From: Apteryx mantelli
Lineage: Eukaryota > Chordata > Aves > Apterygiformes > Apterygidae
Assembly: GCF_036417845.1 (NCBI RefSeq)
Contig: NC_089978.1
Span: 162,127,962 to 162,191,961, forward strand
DNA: 64,000 nt
Direction: 5' to 3'
Every line of letters begins with the position of its first letter. The stretch's first letter is position 1. Both the position numbers and the translations under genes were made by a program. Below are positions 1 through 13,531 of this stretch, piece after piece. The notes beneath the pieces are model-generated. The model was not told the origin of the DNA. It saw only the letters and a list, made by a program, of their open reading frames with translations, and did not search any database.

Positions 1-19
1 GATGTCACTAGTGACTCAC

Positions 20-3000
20 CATTCAGTGATCGGAGGTCTTCATCTATCAGCTGGATCCCAGATCTGATGTTGGGACATGACTGTATAAAAGCACACTCAA
101 GTTATGGCTTGATTAGTGTGAGCCTGTACCCACTGCTCTACTGTGTGCTGGCAAAACTGTCTGCATATGTGACATACATTGCAGCATTTGTCAAAGCTCC
201 TGAGCTAGCTTGAGTTTAGCTATCTGGGTCCCCAACGCCAGTATTTACTGCAATGTAAACATATCCTATGTCAGAGCTGCCTTTAGGCAACGGTCAAAAT
301 AGGAAGTTGCCTAGGGCAGCAGCCTGATGTGGGTGACAAAACTAGAGGCTTAGACAGTATGAGAAGGAGACAGATCTCACGTTGGTATCACAGCAGAGAT
401 CCCCATTCTGGGGCAGAAACACAGCCACCTCAAGCTCTGTCTTCTCTCAGAGGCTATGGGCAGGTTGTCATCTGAACTACTCACCTCTTTGACACTATGA
501 GATATATGTATATCATACTATGAGATGCCATACTACAAGATCTGTATGTGTCACCTAATACATGTTTTATCCCTCAATCTGCTGAGTACAATGATTAACC
601 AATAACCAAGATGCTTCTAGATACACAGGCACAGACTTCTTCTGCATTACAATGGGAAAATAACTACATGCTGCTGGCCCTGCTACTGCCCTGGTTGAAC
701 CTAGCTCTGCATCAGTCAATATCTTGGCCGTGAACTTGGCACTTTATCTGAAAGCATTTCTGACTGGCAAAATGCTGATGGTGCTCTCAGACCAGAATCA
801 GATTATACTATTTTTCTAGTTCTTTTGCCAAGTTCCCAGCATTGACTTGTGAAAGTCATATTTCTTAAACGCTTCCCCCTAAACAACTTAGAAGACTTAC
901 ATTAGTAGCCAAACTTCTGTGAATGGGTTTCTTCAGATACTTAATAAAGAAGTTATGCAGGAAGCTACAGGAAAGAAAAAAAAAGCAATTCACAGGTCAA
1001 ACACTACAGTCATTGACAGACTTTTATACTTCTTGGGTATACTTATTTATAAAGCTGTTCCTGTAAAAAATCAAGTATCTCTGCACATCACTAATTTAAT
1101 GGCCTCGGAGTTGATATTTGAATACAAACTGGGGCTTTCTGAAATGTAAGCACTGTCAGAGGGCCACCTTTTGAAAGGAGACAATTTCAGCACTGTTCAC
1201 CTCAATGATTAGACTGGACAGGTTATATTACCACCACCGTGTATATACAAACACAGAATAAATAAGCAGTCTGTGCCCCAGGAGCTTCCAATGCAAGAAA
1301 AAAAAGAAAAAAGGAGACAAAAGTTGTATTCAGACAGTGAGAGAAGAAAACAATGAAATAATATTGCATAGGGTTGTAACCAGAGGCACAACACGCAGCA
1401 GCCTTGTTGCTGTTTTTGTAGTGTTGTGACTACAAGTGCTTAAAGCATAGTACAAGCATGCAATTCCTACCTAGGGTTGAGGATTAAAGCAGCATTTGGA
1501 AAGAACTGTGTGCTGAAGGAGCATGAGGAATTATTTGATCTGACAGAATTGCTCTATTTATCCTCTACTCAAGTGACAGTGTGGACAAATGGCACAAGGA
1601 CATTGGTCAAATTTGGCCTGAGGAAACACATTTTAACACTGGATTAGGGCTCTGATTCTCACCTGTGATGCAAGTACACTCCTAAAAGCAATTCTGGGTG
1701 CCCTATTTTGTGAAGCTGTCTTTGTGCCATTGACAGTTACTTTCTCCCTGAGTATATACAAAACTCTTGCACTTACCCACGTTTTCCATCCAATTTGATG
1801 TCTACATCACCAGAAGTCGTCTGGCAGCTTGTAAGCGATATCAGTGTATGACCTATGTTATCCAGGGGTGTGGAAAAGATTGCAGTAACAAATACCTTTG
1901 AAATGTACACCGTGCTTCTTCCAGTGTTTTTGCTGCATAAAGTAAAAATACATAAACAACTGAAAGAAAAATCTATTTTTAGGGAACATTCAAGACTCAG
2001 ATTAACTCTCAGACAGACTCTTCTGTTCATTGAGGATGAAGTAAGACAAAGTTGTTTATCTGAATATTTTTCATTGCATTTCTTATAATGAAAATAAATT
2101 CTAATAGAATCCGCAAAGAATCAAGTTTTCTACAAAGTAGTATACTAACACTCCATGTTAGGAGCTTGGAAAAAAATGGATTTGGGGAAGTTGTTAATTC
2201 ACCATTTTACAGTAATTCATTCCAGTTACAAGACAAGTGTTTCCACAACAGAGGGAACTGCAATATATCTGATATTGGTCTGGGCAAGAGAACTGTACTG
2301 GATCTGGTCTGTTGCTGTCTGAGCAAGGTCCATGCATAACTGATGTCAGGGAGCCTGGTGTGCCCTTACAGGCTCTGCAGTCCCTACCCCACCACCCTCC
2401 CAGGGATTTGATGGCCCATGCTCAAGACCAGCTTTGATATAGTGCAGTTGTGTTATCTTGGATCAAACTGTTGTGAAAACAATTCAGTTGTGAGAAAGAA
2501 CTGTGAGAAGCTTCACTGAGGGTCTCTGCCCCTTGGCTTGGAAGCTAACATTCAAAGTCAGGTCCTTGCCTGAGCTACGTGTACAGCCTTGTACCTCATT
2601 AATCCTGATGGTGCCTTGCTGGCCTAACTTCCTCGCTTGGCCTCAGACCTGCCTCATCCTTATGGACTTACGTTGCAATTTGGACTGCCGGCTGAGCCTG
2701 GTCACTGTTGCAGATCTGCTCTGCTTGCCTTTCTTGGGTACTTCCTGATTAGTTACTTGCCCCTGCTGCCATGCCATCATCCTCAGCTCCCTGCTCCCCT
2801 GCCCTCACAGAGCATCCAGCACTCCCTATCCCTGACAGCAGAAGTCTGGAAGTGCAGCTCAGAGACTGCTGTAATTCAGTCAGTTTAGCAATATAGGTAA
2901 TGTGAGTTGTAGAGAAGAAAGAGGAGGGATTTCTTTCCTCTGAAGCAGCCCAGGACTGGGAAGGTGTGGAGACTGATATACGGATCTTGCTGAATACTTG

Positions 3001-5740
3001 TCCTTTTTCCATTGGCTTCTGAGCTGCTTCTCTTGGAGAGAGCACAGAGTTTCTAACAGTGAGGCTGCACTTTAAATACCAGTGAGTTTAGTATACTAGA
3101 CTGTGATCCGCTGTCTCACAGTTTTTCTAAATGTGTAATTAGCTACAGGCTGGACCATGTCAAGCATTCCACCAGAACTTCGATCTTTTACTACCCACAG
3201 AGATGCTACTTTATCAGTGCTACAGATTAGTGGACTAGGGCTATCTCCCACCAGCAAACCTGTTGAGAAGGACCAGTCTACTCCTGGCTTATTGGTGTTA
3301 GCTGTTAAAGAGCAACTTTGTCATGAAGAGGTCACAAGGAAAACTAAACTTTGCATTTTTATCTTTATATCCTTTTTCATCAAGAAAACATCCGGGATAC
3401 ATCAGCCTGTACTTACAACATCCAGGTTCTTATGTTCCAGTTCATATCAATGGTTAAAGAAGCATTTCCAATCACCAGTTTTATCCCCATCCCAGGTATG
3501 AGAGAGATGGAAGCACTGGGGAATTCAAGAGCAGTGACTCTTATTCTAGAACATGAGGGAGATAACGGAGAAAAAAAAGAATATGAATAAGAAAAAAGTT
3601 TGTACTCCAAGAGTCAGGGTGAAGCCACAACAAGGTTTAAATTTCAGTCACATACAAATTCCCCTCAGAGAGAATGAAATGGTAGGATGTCAGGATAACT
3701 TTGACTCCTTGGGAGTCACAGCCCTTTATGGAACCAAACTGAATGTTTCTATTCCCTGCTTGTATGGTTTGCATTGTCTTACAATTGATTTTCTGGTGAG
3801 AATATTTCTGAGATTAATATCAAATCTGTTTTCTGTAGCATTCCTGAAGTATCTATTTACAATTTCCTGCAACTCAGCTGGTTAGTAAACAAAACAGAGA
3901 TGCAATTATAGTAATACTCATTCAACTACAGACACAGATACTAATTGTACTTTGAATTCTTTACTCTCAGCTGTTGCTACATTCATACAAGTTCAGCTAT
4001 TACATTGAGTCATTCCTGCTCTTGTTTGCACTTTTTCAGGCTACAATAGGTGTAACCCTGCTCCTATGTCCTAACATAGTTTTACATTCACTTAGCACAA
4101 CTGAATAGGCAAATTGGTTAAGTGCTTGTCTGAGCAACCAGCAAGGTGCCTAATTAACTTTGTACACATGTTGCAGACTAAGCACTGAAGTGCAAAATGT
4201 TGCACCTAGACACTGACCTTTGTGTTTATGCATGAGGATTCTGTATATTTTAAAACTTTGCTCTTTTACTATTTCAAATCATGCAACATTTCTGCATCTC
4301 TTATGCAGATCTTAAGGCTGACTGCCTTTAGGGAGACTTGGAATCTGCTATGTGGCATGTGTACTGTCAGAGTCATACTACCAAGCAGGAGTATTTATTG
4401 AGATGAAAGTCCTGGTGTTTACAACAAATACAACCAGCAACAAGCAGAATACAAAGCTGACATTCTTTCTGTCCTGCTGTTAAAACAAGCCTGTAAATCC
4501 AATGATAAAATTGATGTGGACAGCTACCAGGACCATTACCCAAGTTACACTGCATAGCATTTTAAAATCAATTCTTATGGATGCATTCTACATCAGCAGC
4601 TAGTTCTGATCCAGGTTCCTCTCTGGTGCACTTCAGCCACCTGGAAATTAGATATCTGGTGTAAACTGATTGTCTGGGCTCCCTCTCTATTCAGTGGAAA
4701 AACATCAGCATCTGCAGAGGATGATCAATCTCATTCTAAAATAGGTGTCTAAAACAGAGGTGGAACTGCCCTCTGAGTATGTGAGCTCTCTCCACTGATC
4801 ACAGTAAGAGCTTAGTTGACTAAATTAGACCAGATAATTAATTTCCATCTGGAAAAAAAAAAAAGTGAAAGGAATCACTCTTTATGTATGTTTGCTGTGA
4901 TTTCATCAGGGTTTGGATGAAGGTCCCAGGTCACAAACAAGGGTGTCCTCCTTTAAGTGATAGTTACTGTAAAACACATTGACATTCCCACAATTATGCA
5001 TGCACAGTGCTACATATAGTGATAGTATCTTAATCTTATATGACAAAAAGCTATTTTGCAGGATTGTTACTTACCTTGAGATGTTGTATTTGACATTACC
5101 AAGCCCAAATTTCTCATAGCCACTCAAATCAGGGAATTGCTCCTTCTCCATGTTCTGCTTCAGGATCTTGAGCCCAACCTCCTTGGCTACAAGAAGATAG
5201 TAATCACTTCAATTGCCTTTGATACTGACTGGAAGTTTATGTTTATGTGCTTTCAGTTTAGGGGATTTTAAACACTGCCTGCTTCCATTTGATTGGATGG
5301 ACACAGGGACAGAAGGATGAAGGTGTCTCATTTGAGGCCCAGCAGTGCTATTTCAGGTCTCACTCCTGGTCACTGCAAGAGCTAAACTAATTGATTCAAT
5401 ATCTGAACTCAGATGAACCTGGATATGTTGTACTGGGCTGTCAAGCACCTTTCTGTATGCCACAATCATTTCTGCTTTATTATATTCTTACACCTTCCTT
5501 TTCTTTATAGCCTGTGATCAGCTCATTTCCTCCCACTGCCCTCACTCCCTAAGATGTTTGTCATATCAGAATTCAATGCAATAACACCACCAGCTCCTAA
5601 AAAATATAACAAACAAACAAAAAATCACACATACCATACTCCAACCCCTTCTGGCTGATCCTCACTTTGAGCCCAGGGTTAGCTTTGAGTTGCAAACTGA
5701 GCAAACTTAAGAGGAGCAGAGAACAGCAAATCTTCAGCAT
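20..5740 (-). CDS. BPI-fold protein, BPIFC-like copy B (5' six coding exons; gene runs off the left edge)
   Basis: Predicted secreted lipid-binding protein of the BPI/LBP/PLUNC family. Coding exons on the minus strand are 5635-5740, 5075-5186, 3417-3545, 1777-1932, 901-964 and 20-80 (106, 112, 129, 156, 64 and 61 nt). All have GT-AG borders, compatible phases and no stop, giving about 209 residues. Residues 1-20 form a leucine-rich signal peptide, followed by NPGLKVRISQKGLEY, the usual start of the N-terminal BPI domain. Exon 3 has the FPSASISLIPGMGI stretch. Cysteines in exon 4 (LTSCQ) and exon 6 (SCPNI) correspond to the family's single disulfide. Exon sizes from exon 2 onward equal those of copy A, but roughly half the residues differ, so this is an old tandem duplicate. 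The second half lies outside the window, so intactness is unknown. Confidence 0.88.
2340..2900. other. C-rich block inside intron 3 of BPIFC-like copy B, possible old repeat
   Basis: This stretch is clearly richer in C and G than the surrounding AT-rich intron and contains overlapping open frames on the plus strand. It may be an old LTR or other repeat copy, but no terminal repeats or target duplication were found. It holds no supported gene. Confidence 0.25.
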
Positions 5741-5761
5741 CTTCTTTGTTTTTCACAGGAC
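5741..5761 (-). other. 5' UTR part of first coding exon, BPIFC-like copy B
   Basis: On the minus strand a splice acceptor (TTATTAACAG) ends at 5762, and 21 nt separate it from the ATG at 5740. The same arrangement with nearly the same bases precedes copy A. This implies an untranslated first exon further upstream, which I could not locate. Confidence 0.55.
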
Positions 5762-8700
5762 CTGTTAATAAATGTTGGTAACAACAGTGGAAGTTCATGC
5801 AGAAAGCATCATAACTGACGGAGGGTCAGGAACCTTTGTCACATGGTGGCTGTACTCTTTTCTCCCCTGGAGTGAGTTGTTCTGTCATCAGGTTTCCCTC
5901 CAGAATGGATAAGGTAAATACCCAGCAACCGTGAAAGAGGTAGCTGGTTTTCCACAGATTGTTTGGGAAATGGAGCTCCTCAGGGTGGAGGACAAAAGTC
6001 AGCCAATTCGTCATTCACCTTGGCAGGAAATGGAGAAGGTGCTTGAGATACACCCACTTGGACAAATCCTTTTCAAAGGGGTGTGCGATTGCATTTTTAG
6101 GTTGTGATCCGCGCCCCCCCCCCCCGTACCAAAATAAGGAGCCTATTTTTCCCAAAATATGCGGAGCTCCAAGTATCTGGTGGTGATTCAGCAGAAGTCA
6201 CTGGAACTTCACTGGAACTTAGCACTCTGGAAAATCTGTTCAGCTCATTTAACTATAGACATGGATACCCCCGCTTTAGGAACCACTTGTTAAGATCTTA
6301 GCCACAACTTTAAGAAGCCCTTTATGATCCCTCCCGGCTCAAAAGGAAGTGATTTTTTTTCAGCAGAAAATGTTTTTGTATCCCCTCACCTGTGTGGTAA
6401 TAAATGCATTCAGTTTTATTCAAAAACTCTCCTTGCAAACTTCATGGTCAAATGGCCATTTATTTTTGCTTTTTTTTTCATTTCTATTTTGGAATATATT
6501 TAGGTTTTGGTCCATGATGGAGCTTTATTTCTCATCTCAGGCTTCCAAAGGATCCTTGTTAGTGTCCTGTGGGAAACTGGGAAAATGCTGAAACAAATCC
6601 ACCAGTTCTACTTTATCTCACATTTTTATTTTTTCATTTTATTTTGCTCACACCACTACTGATTTTTAATAGGGTCGAGTGCCATGATCTAGCTTCTCAA
6701 ATTGGCAGTTTTGTACCTCTTTGTCACAGTCCAGATATTTTTCATGTTTTCCCCATTGGTTTTTTTTTTTGGTGCCTATATATTTCTTCAGTTGAATGAA
6801 CCTGAGATTTCTAGCATCTTTTTGAAAGCTTGCTATAGCCTGCCCCTCCATTCACAGATAGGGGCTTCAGTGCTCAAAGCATTTTACAAGAACAAATTCA
6901 TAATAGCCAAGTGAGTGTGTTTAATAATAATTTACATACTATTGCTAGTCATTTGGTTCCTTTAATTTTTCAGCTTGTTTGAGCTTATCAGCAACTGGCT
7001 GATTTCTGTTCTTTTGTCTCCTCTCCAAAAAATTTAAGGGGATATTCACAGCCTGGGACAGTGACTTAATGCCCAGGACAAAGAAGCCTCATTTACCATT
7101 CACAGATGGCTGTCCCTCCACAATATACTTGGGTGGATCCCGTCATATTTAATTAGAGCCATTCAAAAGTTAGGCCTCTCATCTGGGACAGTCATCTTTA
7201 TAGTGGAGAGAGATTCACTCCACCTATCTTAAAATGAATTGCCCTATGGGGAGTGCTATCTTCCTCCTGTGACTGCAGAAGGATTCACTGTTTACCTCTC
7301 TGAGGTGGGTCAAGGTAGGCAGGCCAAACCTGTATCAGTTATAAAATCACATGAAATGTGGAATTACATGCCAGCTGTCACCAGTCACTCTATGGTTGTG
7401 GATGATTCTTCAAGTAATGGGACAGCCCCCCCCCCACCTCCCTGCCATTATTCACAGAGAACCTGCCCCTAAAGGCACCGAGGTCCTTCTGGAAGACACA
7501 CATCTTTCAAAAGCTGCCAGCAAATAACTTGTCAATAACTAAACAGATCATTGTGACAGTAAAGACTGCTAATAGCATTTTTTCTATAATACTGTGAGCA
7601 TGACCTGTCATCCCCCTTTCCCTTCATCCCTTTCTCTTTGACAGCATGTTAAAAAAAACAAACAAACCACAAGACAGGCAAAAAAACCTATGGGTGGCAC
7701 TTGGCCACAGTGAGGTTAGTGGGAGCTTTTGGCTGATTTTGGCTGACCCAGGATTACACAGGATCAGTAGTCCCTCGTAGCTCTACATGATTTATCACAG
7801 TGGTAGTGAATGAGAGAAGCAAATTCCCATCTGTGGGCTTCTGTGACTGGGTTTAAAATTGGGACAGAACTAAGCTTTGTGAACCACTGGCTGCATTTAG
7901 TGCGAAGCTGTTGCTGTCAGCAGTTGTTGCTGACAGAAAGGTCTCCCAGGAAGAGTAGGAGAAGCCACCTTGCTGGAGAATTTTAAAACCAAACTGGGCA
8001 AAACCAGAGAATAGTCAGTTGGGAAGAGTCCTCTGTGGAGTTATCAGTTATCTGAGGTTCATAACATGAATGGCAAACAGGTCACCTAATGATGTTTTTC
8101 CTTTTTCCCAGCAGCTACGCTGCATTACAGACAGCTGAAAATACATGGGAATGTCTTTTCTGGCATTACTTTCATGTAAAAAATCTCTAGTTATCACAGG
8201 GAGTTGATATAGAGGTGGGATGGGAGGCTGCCTTCATGAAACCATCTATAGGTACAGCACATTCCCCTAACTCCTGAAAAACATTTTTTAATGTTGCTAG
8301 AATATCTTTCTTTATCTATTTCATTATCTGTTAGAGATAATAACCCACTGCAAACCTCTAAAACATTTTCAGTCATAAGCACAATTTAAGCTGTGCAAAC
8401 TGCAAAACTGTGAGATAAAATCAGCCTAATTTTTGTGTAAAATACAGTTTTGAACAGTATCACAGAACACCTTTGCCTCTTAGTAAGACTAATATTTTCT
8501 CCTTAATTTTAACCAATACCAATTGAGAGATGAAAGAAAAATATGCTTCACTTCTATAATAAAAATAAAATACCAGAATTCTGATAGAATGCTCTCTACC
8601 TAGGTATAGTTATCATAATTTAAAAATCTTAAAATTTAGCCAAATTTGGCTACTGCTGTTCCTTCCCAACAAAGTCACTCCACAACAAAGAACAACCATG

Positions 8701-10864
8701 AACAAAGTATTTGTTATCCTACCTCTCCTCTGGAAGCCGCAGAGAAGAGCCTTGCTGTGACAGACCACAGGGCTGAGGATGCTGCAGGGAAAACTCTCTA
8801 CAGCCAAAACCCTCTCTTTTAAAGGCAAGAGCTGTGAGGCTGAAGACAGCCAGTTGCTGCTATCTTCAGCAATAACACACAGGGAGTGGTCCCTCAGGTA
8901 ACCATGTCCCAAACTATTTTGGGTGTCACAGGCTAAATCTATCAGTCTAATTTCATTTAGGGACTAAGCAGGGGGCAGTGTAAACTGTTGGGTGTAGGTG
9001 CTCAGGCACTGGGATGCTGAGCTCAGTCATGTTTAGTGGGTGTGCTGTCTTTGTCTACCACTTCTGCACTGACTTCACAAGGACTTGAGAGGAAAGCTTG
9101 ATGGAGACTAAATTTCAGTAGTTCCATAGGACTAATATTCATAGGAAGGTCTGTATATGAAAGAAACAAATGGATGTATAATTGTTAGCATGAACAGATG
9201 GAAAACAACAGTCTAGGTCCATCTGTTCTGAAATTGCTCAGGATACAGCATAAACCATACATATGTGTATCAGATCCTTGCAGTTAATATTTTCTGTTTC
9301 TTCTGCTTGCTTATCCTTCAGCTAACCAGTACTATTTGGCTTGTCAAAGAGGTGATTTAATCAATTAGCTCCCATGTAATCCAGGCAAATTCCCTCAGGC
9401 GTGGTAAACTTCACTGGATAATCTGAGTCATTTCATTGTGCAATCCATGAATAGAAAAGGGTAGAGACAGTTGTCAGTCAGTCAACAAATACTCAAGCTA
9501 TACACAAATTTAATTTTCACCTAGGGAGTCACATGCATGATCATTCTATTATTTATATCTCTGGTAACTGAAGATGAATAAAAATCACACCTTCAGCTAC
9601 ATAAACTTCTCCTTTAATTTTTTTTACCCAAGTTCCTCGACTCCGTCAAAGCAAGGGAAAAGCTCCACTGTTTCCATCCATTTAGATTTCCAAGACTTAA
9701 AAATGCCTGAATGTATGGAAGTTATCTTAATGTTGCTCTCATCACATCCTTTTAACATTTTATGGTTCTTCTAATGGAATACCACCCAGGAGTTTAGATA
9801 AAACTTTCAGCAAAATTTAACAAAGACAGACTGAAGCTTCCAGAACAGTTTCATCATTTCTTTCTACAAATATAGCAGTAAAAGCCAAGTATCTGTTTAC
9901 AGATATATTCAGATAACACATTCAAATATGCTATAAATTATTTCTATGTCCAAACTCTTCACCTTTCAAGATGTTACAAAGAGACTATAAAAGCAGTATT
10001 TTATTCTGATTTTCTGTTTTAAGCCACCAAGCATTTGCTCCCATGTATATGTTAAAAAGGGTATAAACCATGACCCTTTATACCACGTTTACAAGAAACC
10101 CAATTAGCTCATCAGCATGGCAATAAATAGAAACTTGTTGCTGCATACCAGCAGCTGTCTGGCTGTTCCCCTTCCCTGCCTCCTCAGTTCTCCCCTTTCT
10201 CCACGCTCTCCAGTCTGCAGCACACTGATGGACATACATGGTTTCTGTTGCTCTGTCAACTAGGGAACAAGACCAGATCAAAATGAACATGAGTTAACTT
10301 TTCATGCATACAAACAAAGAAAAATGCGACTGGATCCTTCTGGGGGTAAAAAATCTCCTATTTACAAATTCAGTGAAGGGCAGACATAAAAAAAAAAGAA
10401 AGCACCAAAAGACATAAGGAGGATAGGGAATGGTAAAACAGACACGATCTTGCCTTGTGAAACACCAACTGTATTGTCCCTAAATCAGTCCCAGTGGAAG
10501 AGCTCACAGAAGGCAGCCAGAGTGAAGGATAAGTTTCACCCACAGACACTAGTGGCTCCCCCAAATTTCAAATGCTCAAGAAAAGAGTGCCATGCACTTT
10601 GCCCACCCACAGCTACTCCCTTCTCACCCCTCTGTGCCTTCCTGGGAGAGAAGTGAAGTGCTGGGGAAGAGAGAAGGGGGAGCAGACAATGAAAGACATC
10701 AATATCTGAGGCTCCTGTGATAAGATTAGGAGTTAGGGCAATTAGTGCCAGAAAGCCCTGGTAGTTAAGTATAGGATGATATGGGGGAACTGTTGTTGTA
10801 TACAGCAACAGTTGTTTAGTCCTCAGAGAAACAACTGCTTTATCTCTTTGTGAGTGACAGTCAG
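5762..10864. other. Intergenic DNA between BPIFC copies (proximal part)
   Basis: AT-rich unique-looking sequence upstream of copy B. It includes C-runs near 6115-6125 and 7426-7437. The short open frames here have no family resemblance I recognise, and there are no splice-supported exons on either strand. The untranslated first exon of copy B probably lies here. Confidence 0.5.
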
Positions 10865-13045
10865 AGGACTGAAGCTTAAGGAGCAGTGGCACACTACCGC
10901 ATGGCCCTGTTTAAAAAGGCCCATCCAGCCATGGCACTGTTGGATCCAGACCTGGAGCACATGTCCCACTGGAAGAGAAAAGAGGTGGAGGATCTGTGGG
11001 AAATTGCCCCGGAGAGCAAATCTTCAAAACTGGCTAACCTTCAAGGACAGCTTCCTTGGAGCACAGGAATGATCCATTACAATGTTCAGACAGTTGAACA
11101 AGCGTGGCAGAAGGCCAGCATGGATAAACATGGATCTCCTGACTGAGCTCAAACACAAAAAGAAAGTACACAAAAGCTGGAAGCTGGGACCAGCTTCTTG
11201 AAAAGAATATAAGACATTGCCTGCACATGTAAAAATTAAGTCAGGAAAGCCAAAGCTCAGTCAGAGTTGAAACTAGGAAGGGAGGTGAAAGGCAACAAGA
11301 AAGGTTTCTGTGAGTATCCTGGAAGCAAAAAGAAGAGTAAAGAGAGTGTGGGTTCATTGCTCAGTGGGATGAGGGACATGGTGACAGTTGACATGGAAAA
11401 GGCTGTTTTAACTGGTAAGGCTTGCCCTCAGGCATCCCAGGTCCATGAGGTTCCTAGCGGAGTCTGTGGAAGTGAACAGTACCCAAAGTAGAGGAAAAAA
11501 AGTTAGGGATCACCTAACTCACTTGAACATACACAAGTCTGTGGGACCAGATGGGATGCATCTGAAGGTGCTGAAGGCACTGGCTGGCCAATGTCATTAC
11601 GGAGCTACTCTCTATCATCTTTGAAAAGTCATGGCTGTCAGGGGAGGTTCCTGATGACTGGAAGAAGAAAGACATCACACTTGTCTTCAAAAAGGACAAG
11701 GAAGGAGACCCAGGGAACTACAGGCCAGTCAGCCTCACCTCAGCCCCCCGGGAAGATTATTGAGGGAAACATCTTAGAAGCTATTTCTAAACACATGAAG
11801 GACATGAAGGTGATGGGGAGCAATCAGCATGGGTTTACCAAGAACAAATCAGGCCTGACCAATCTCATTGCTTTCTATGATGAGCTGACTAGCACTGTGG
11901 ACAAGGGGAGGGCTGAGGATGGTGGTATACCTTGATTTTAGCCAGGCCTTTGACGCAGTCTCCCTTAGTCTCATCACCAGATTGGTGAGATAGGGGCTAG
12001 ATAAAGTGCACGGAAATTTGAACCAGGCAGTCCAGCCAATATGTTCTATCAGTGGTGCAAAGTCCAGTTAATGGCCAGTTGCTAATGGGGTTCCTCAGGG
12101 ATCAGTACTGTGACCAATAATGTTTAATGCCTTCATTGATGATCTGGATGATGGGACAGAATGCACTCTTAGCAAGTTTGTGGATAACATCAAATTGGGT
12201 GGAGCAGTCAATGTGATGGAAGGCAGTGCTGTTATTCAGAGGGACCTGGACAGGCTGGAGAAATGGGTTGACAGGAACCTCTTGAAATTCAACAAGAGCA
12301 AGCAACAAATCTTGCATCTGGGAGGGAATAACCCCATGCAGCAGTACAGGCTGGGGGCTGACTGTTTAGGAAGCAGCTTTACAGGAAAGGAACTGGGGGT
12401 CCAGGTGGACAAGTTGAACATGAGTCAGCAGCATGGCCTTACAGCAAAGGCCACCAACCACATCCTGGGCTGTATTAGCAACAGTGGGGCCAGCAGATCC
12501 AGGGAAGCGATCCTTCCTGTCTATTCAGCACCTGTATGACTGCATCTGGAGTGCTGTGTCCAGTTTGAGCTCCCCAGTAAAAAAAGGATATGGACATACT
12601 GGAGTGAGTCTAGCAGGGGCCACCAAGAAGGTTGGAGACTGGCAAATATGACATACAAGGAGAGGCTGAGAGACCTGGGCCTGTTCAGCCAGGAGACTAG
12701 AAGGCTTATTGCTGGCTACAACTACCTGATTGGAGAATGCATAGAAGACGGAGCCAGACTCTTCTTGGAGGTGCATGGTGATAGGAAAAAGGCAACAGAC
12801 CAAGTTGGAATATGGGAAAATCTGTGATTAGATATTAGGAAAAAAATGTTACTCGAAGGATGGTTAAAAGGCAGAACAGGTTGCCCAGAGAGCTTGTGGA
12901 ATCTCCAGCCTTGGAAGTGTTCAAGACTCAACTAGACACAACCCTGATTGATCTGATCTAATTAGTCCTGTTCTGAGCAGGGGGGTTGGACTAGATGACC
13001 TCCAGAGGTCCCTTGCAACCTAAATTATGATTCCGTAATTCTATA
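10865..13045 (+). mobile_element. Degraded CR1 LINE, 5'-truncated
   Basis: Plus-strand CR1 copy of about 2.2 kb covering the end of the endonuclease linker, the reverse transcriptase and the 3' UTR. Recognisable pieces in shifting frames include a WLTFKDSFLGAQE-like stretch near 11,040, [25 protein letters not shown]-type RT sequence at about 11,810-11,885, and the [18 protein letters not shown] region near 12,130-12,190, here altered to FVDN. The 3' end has GATTCCGTAATTCT, a decayed octamer tail. Many stops and frameshifts show an old, dead copy. It sits about 0.4 kb beyond the 3' end of copy A. The 5' border is approximate. Confidence 0.9.
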
Positions 13046-13453
13046 ATAATTCACTGCATTTCATAAATCTATTCCCACTCATGGTATCCAGGGAAAAGTT
13101 GTGAAATTCTTACTCACCAAGAGTAAGATCTCATTCTATACCTGAAGCCTTGCTAAAACTAATGAAGATAAGCTGAATAATGCAAGAACTTGTCCCTAAA
13201 ATTAGTAGCACTTGGTGTCTATAACACTAGTAAGAAGCAGTCACTCCTCATCAGACTTTAAACACCCCTAACACTGTGCCAGCCACACCCGCTGTACTAA
13301 AAAGCAACAGATGAAGCTGGTGAAAAGTTAGAAGCTTTTACTAAAACATTAAAAAGAGTGAACCAAAAGGCATGCATCTAATCTTATAACATTCTACAAG
13401 CTAGTAGAAGGAAGACTTCATTTCTATAATTAAGGTTTGAATGTAAAGGGACA

Positions 13454-13531
13454 TTAGGAGTGACTGTGAAGGTCCTCATCTCCCCCTCCCTTTTGTTTGT
13501 AGTGAACATCAGTGGAAATCACCAGATGACC
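13454..13531 (-). CDS. BPIFC: BPIFC copy A terminal coding exon and stop
   Basis: Starts after TTTCCTCAG and encodes GHLVISTDVHYKQKG, then an acidic and histidine-containing tail, with TAA at 13454-13456. The tail is shorter than human BPIFC as I recall it. No clear AATAAA was seen before the CR1 begins 0.4 kb downstream. Confidence 0.9.
   Translation of the reverse strand, partial: GHLVISTDVHYKQKGGGDEDLHSHS

Noticed and set aside
8613-8912. 99-codon minus-strand open frame between the BPIFC copies.
   Set aside because: No resemblance to BPI exons, no fitting splice signals, and composition like surrounding intergenic DNA.
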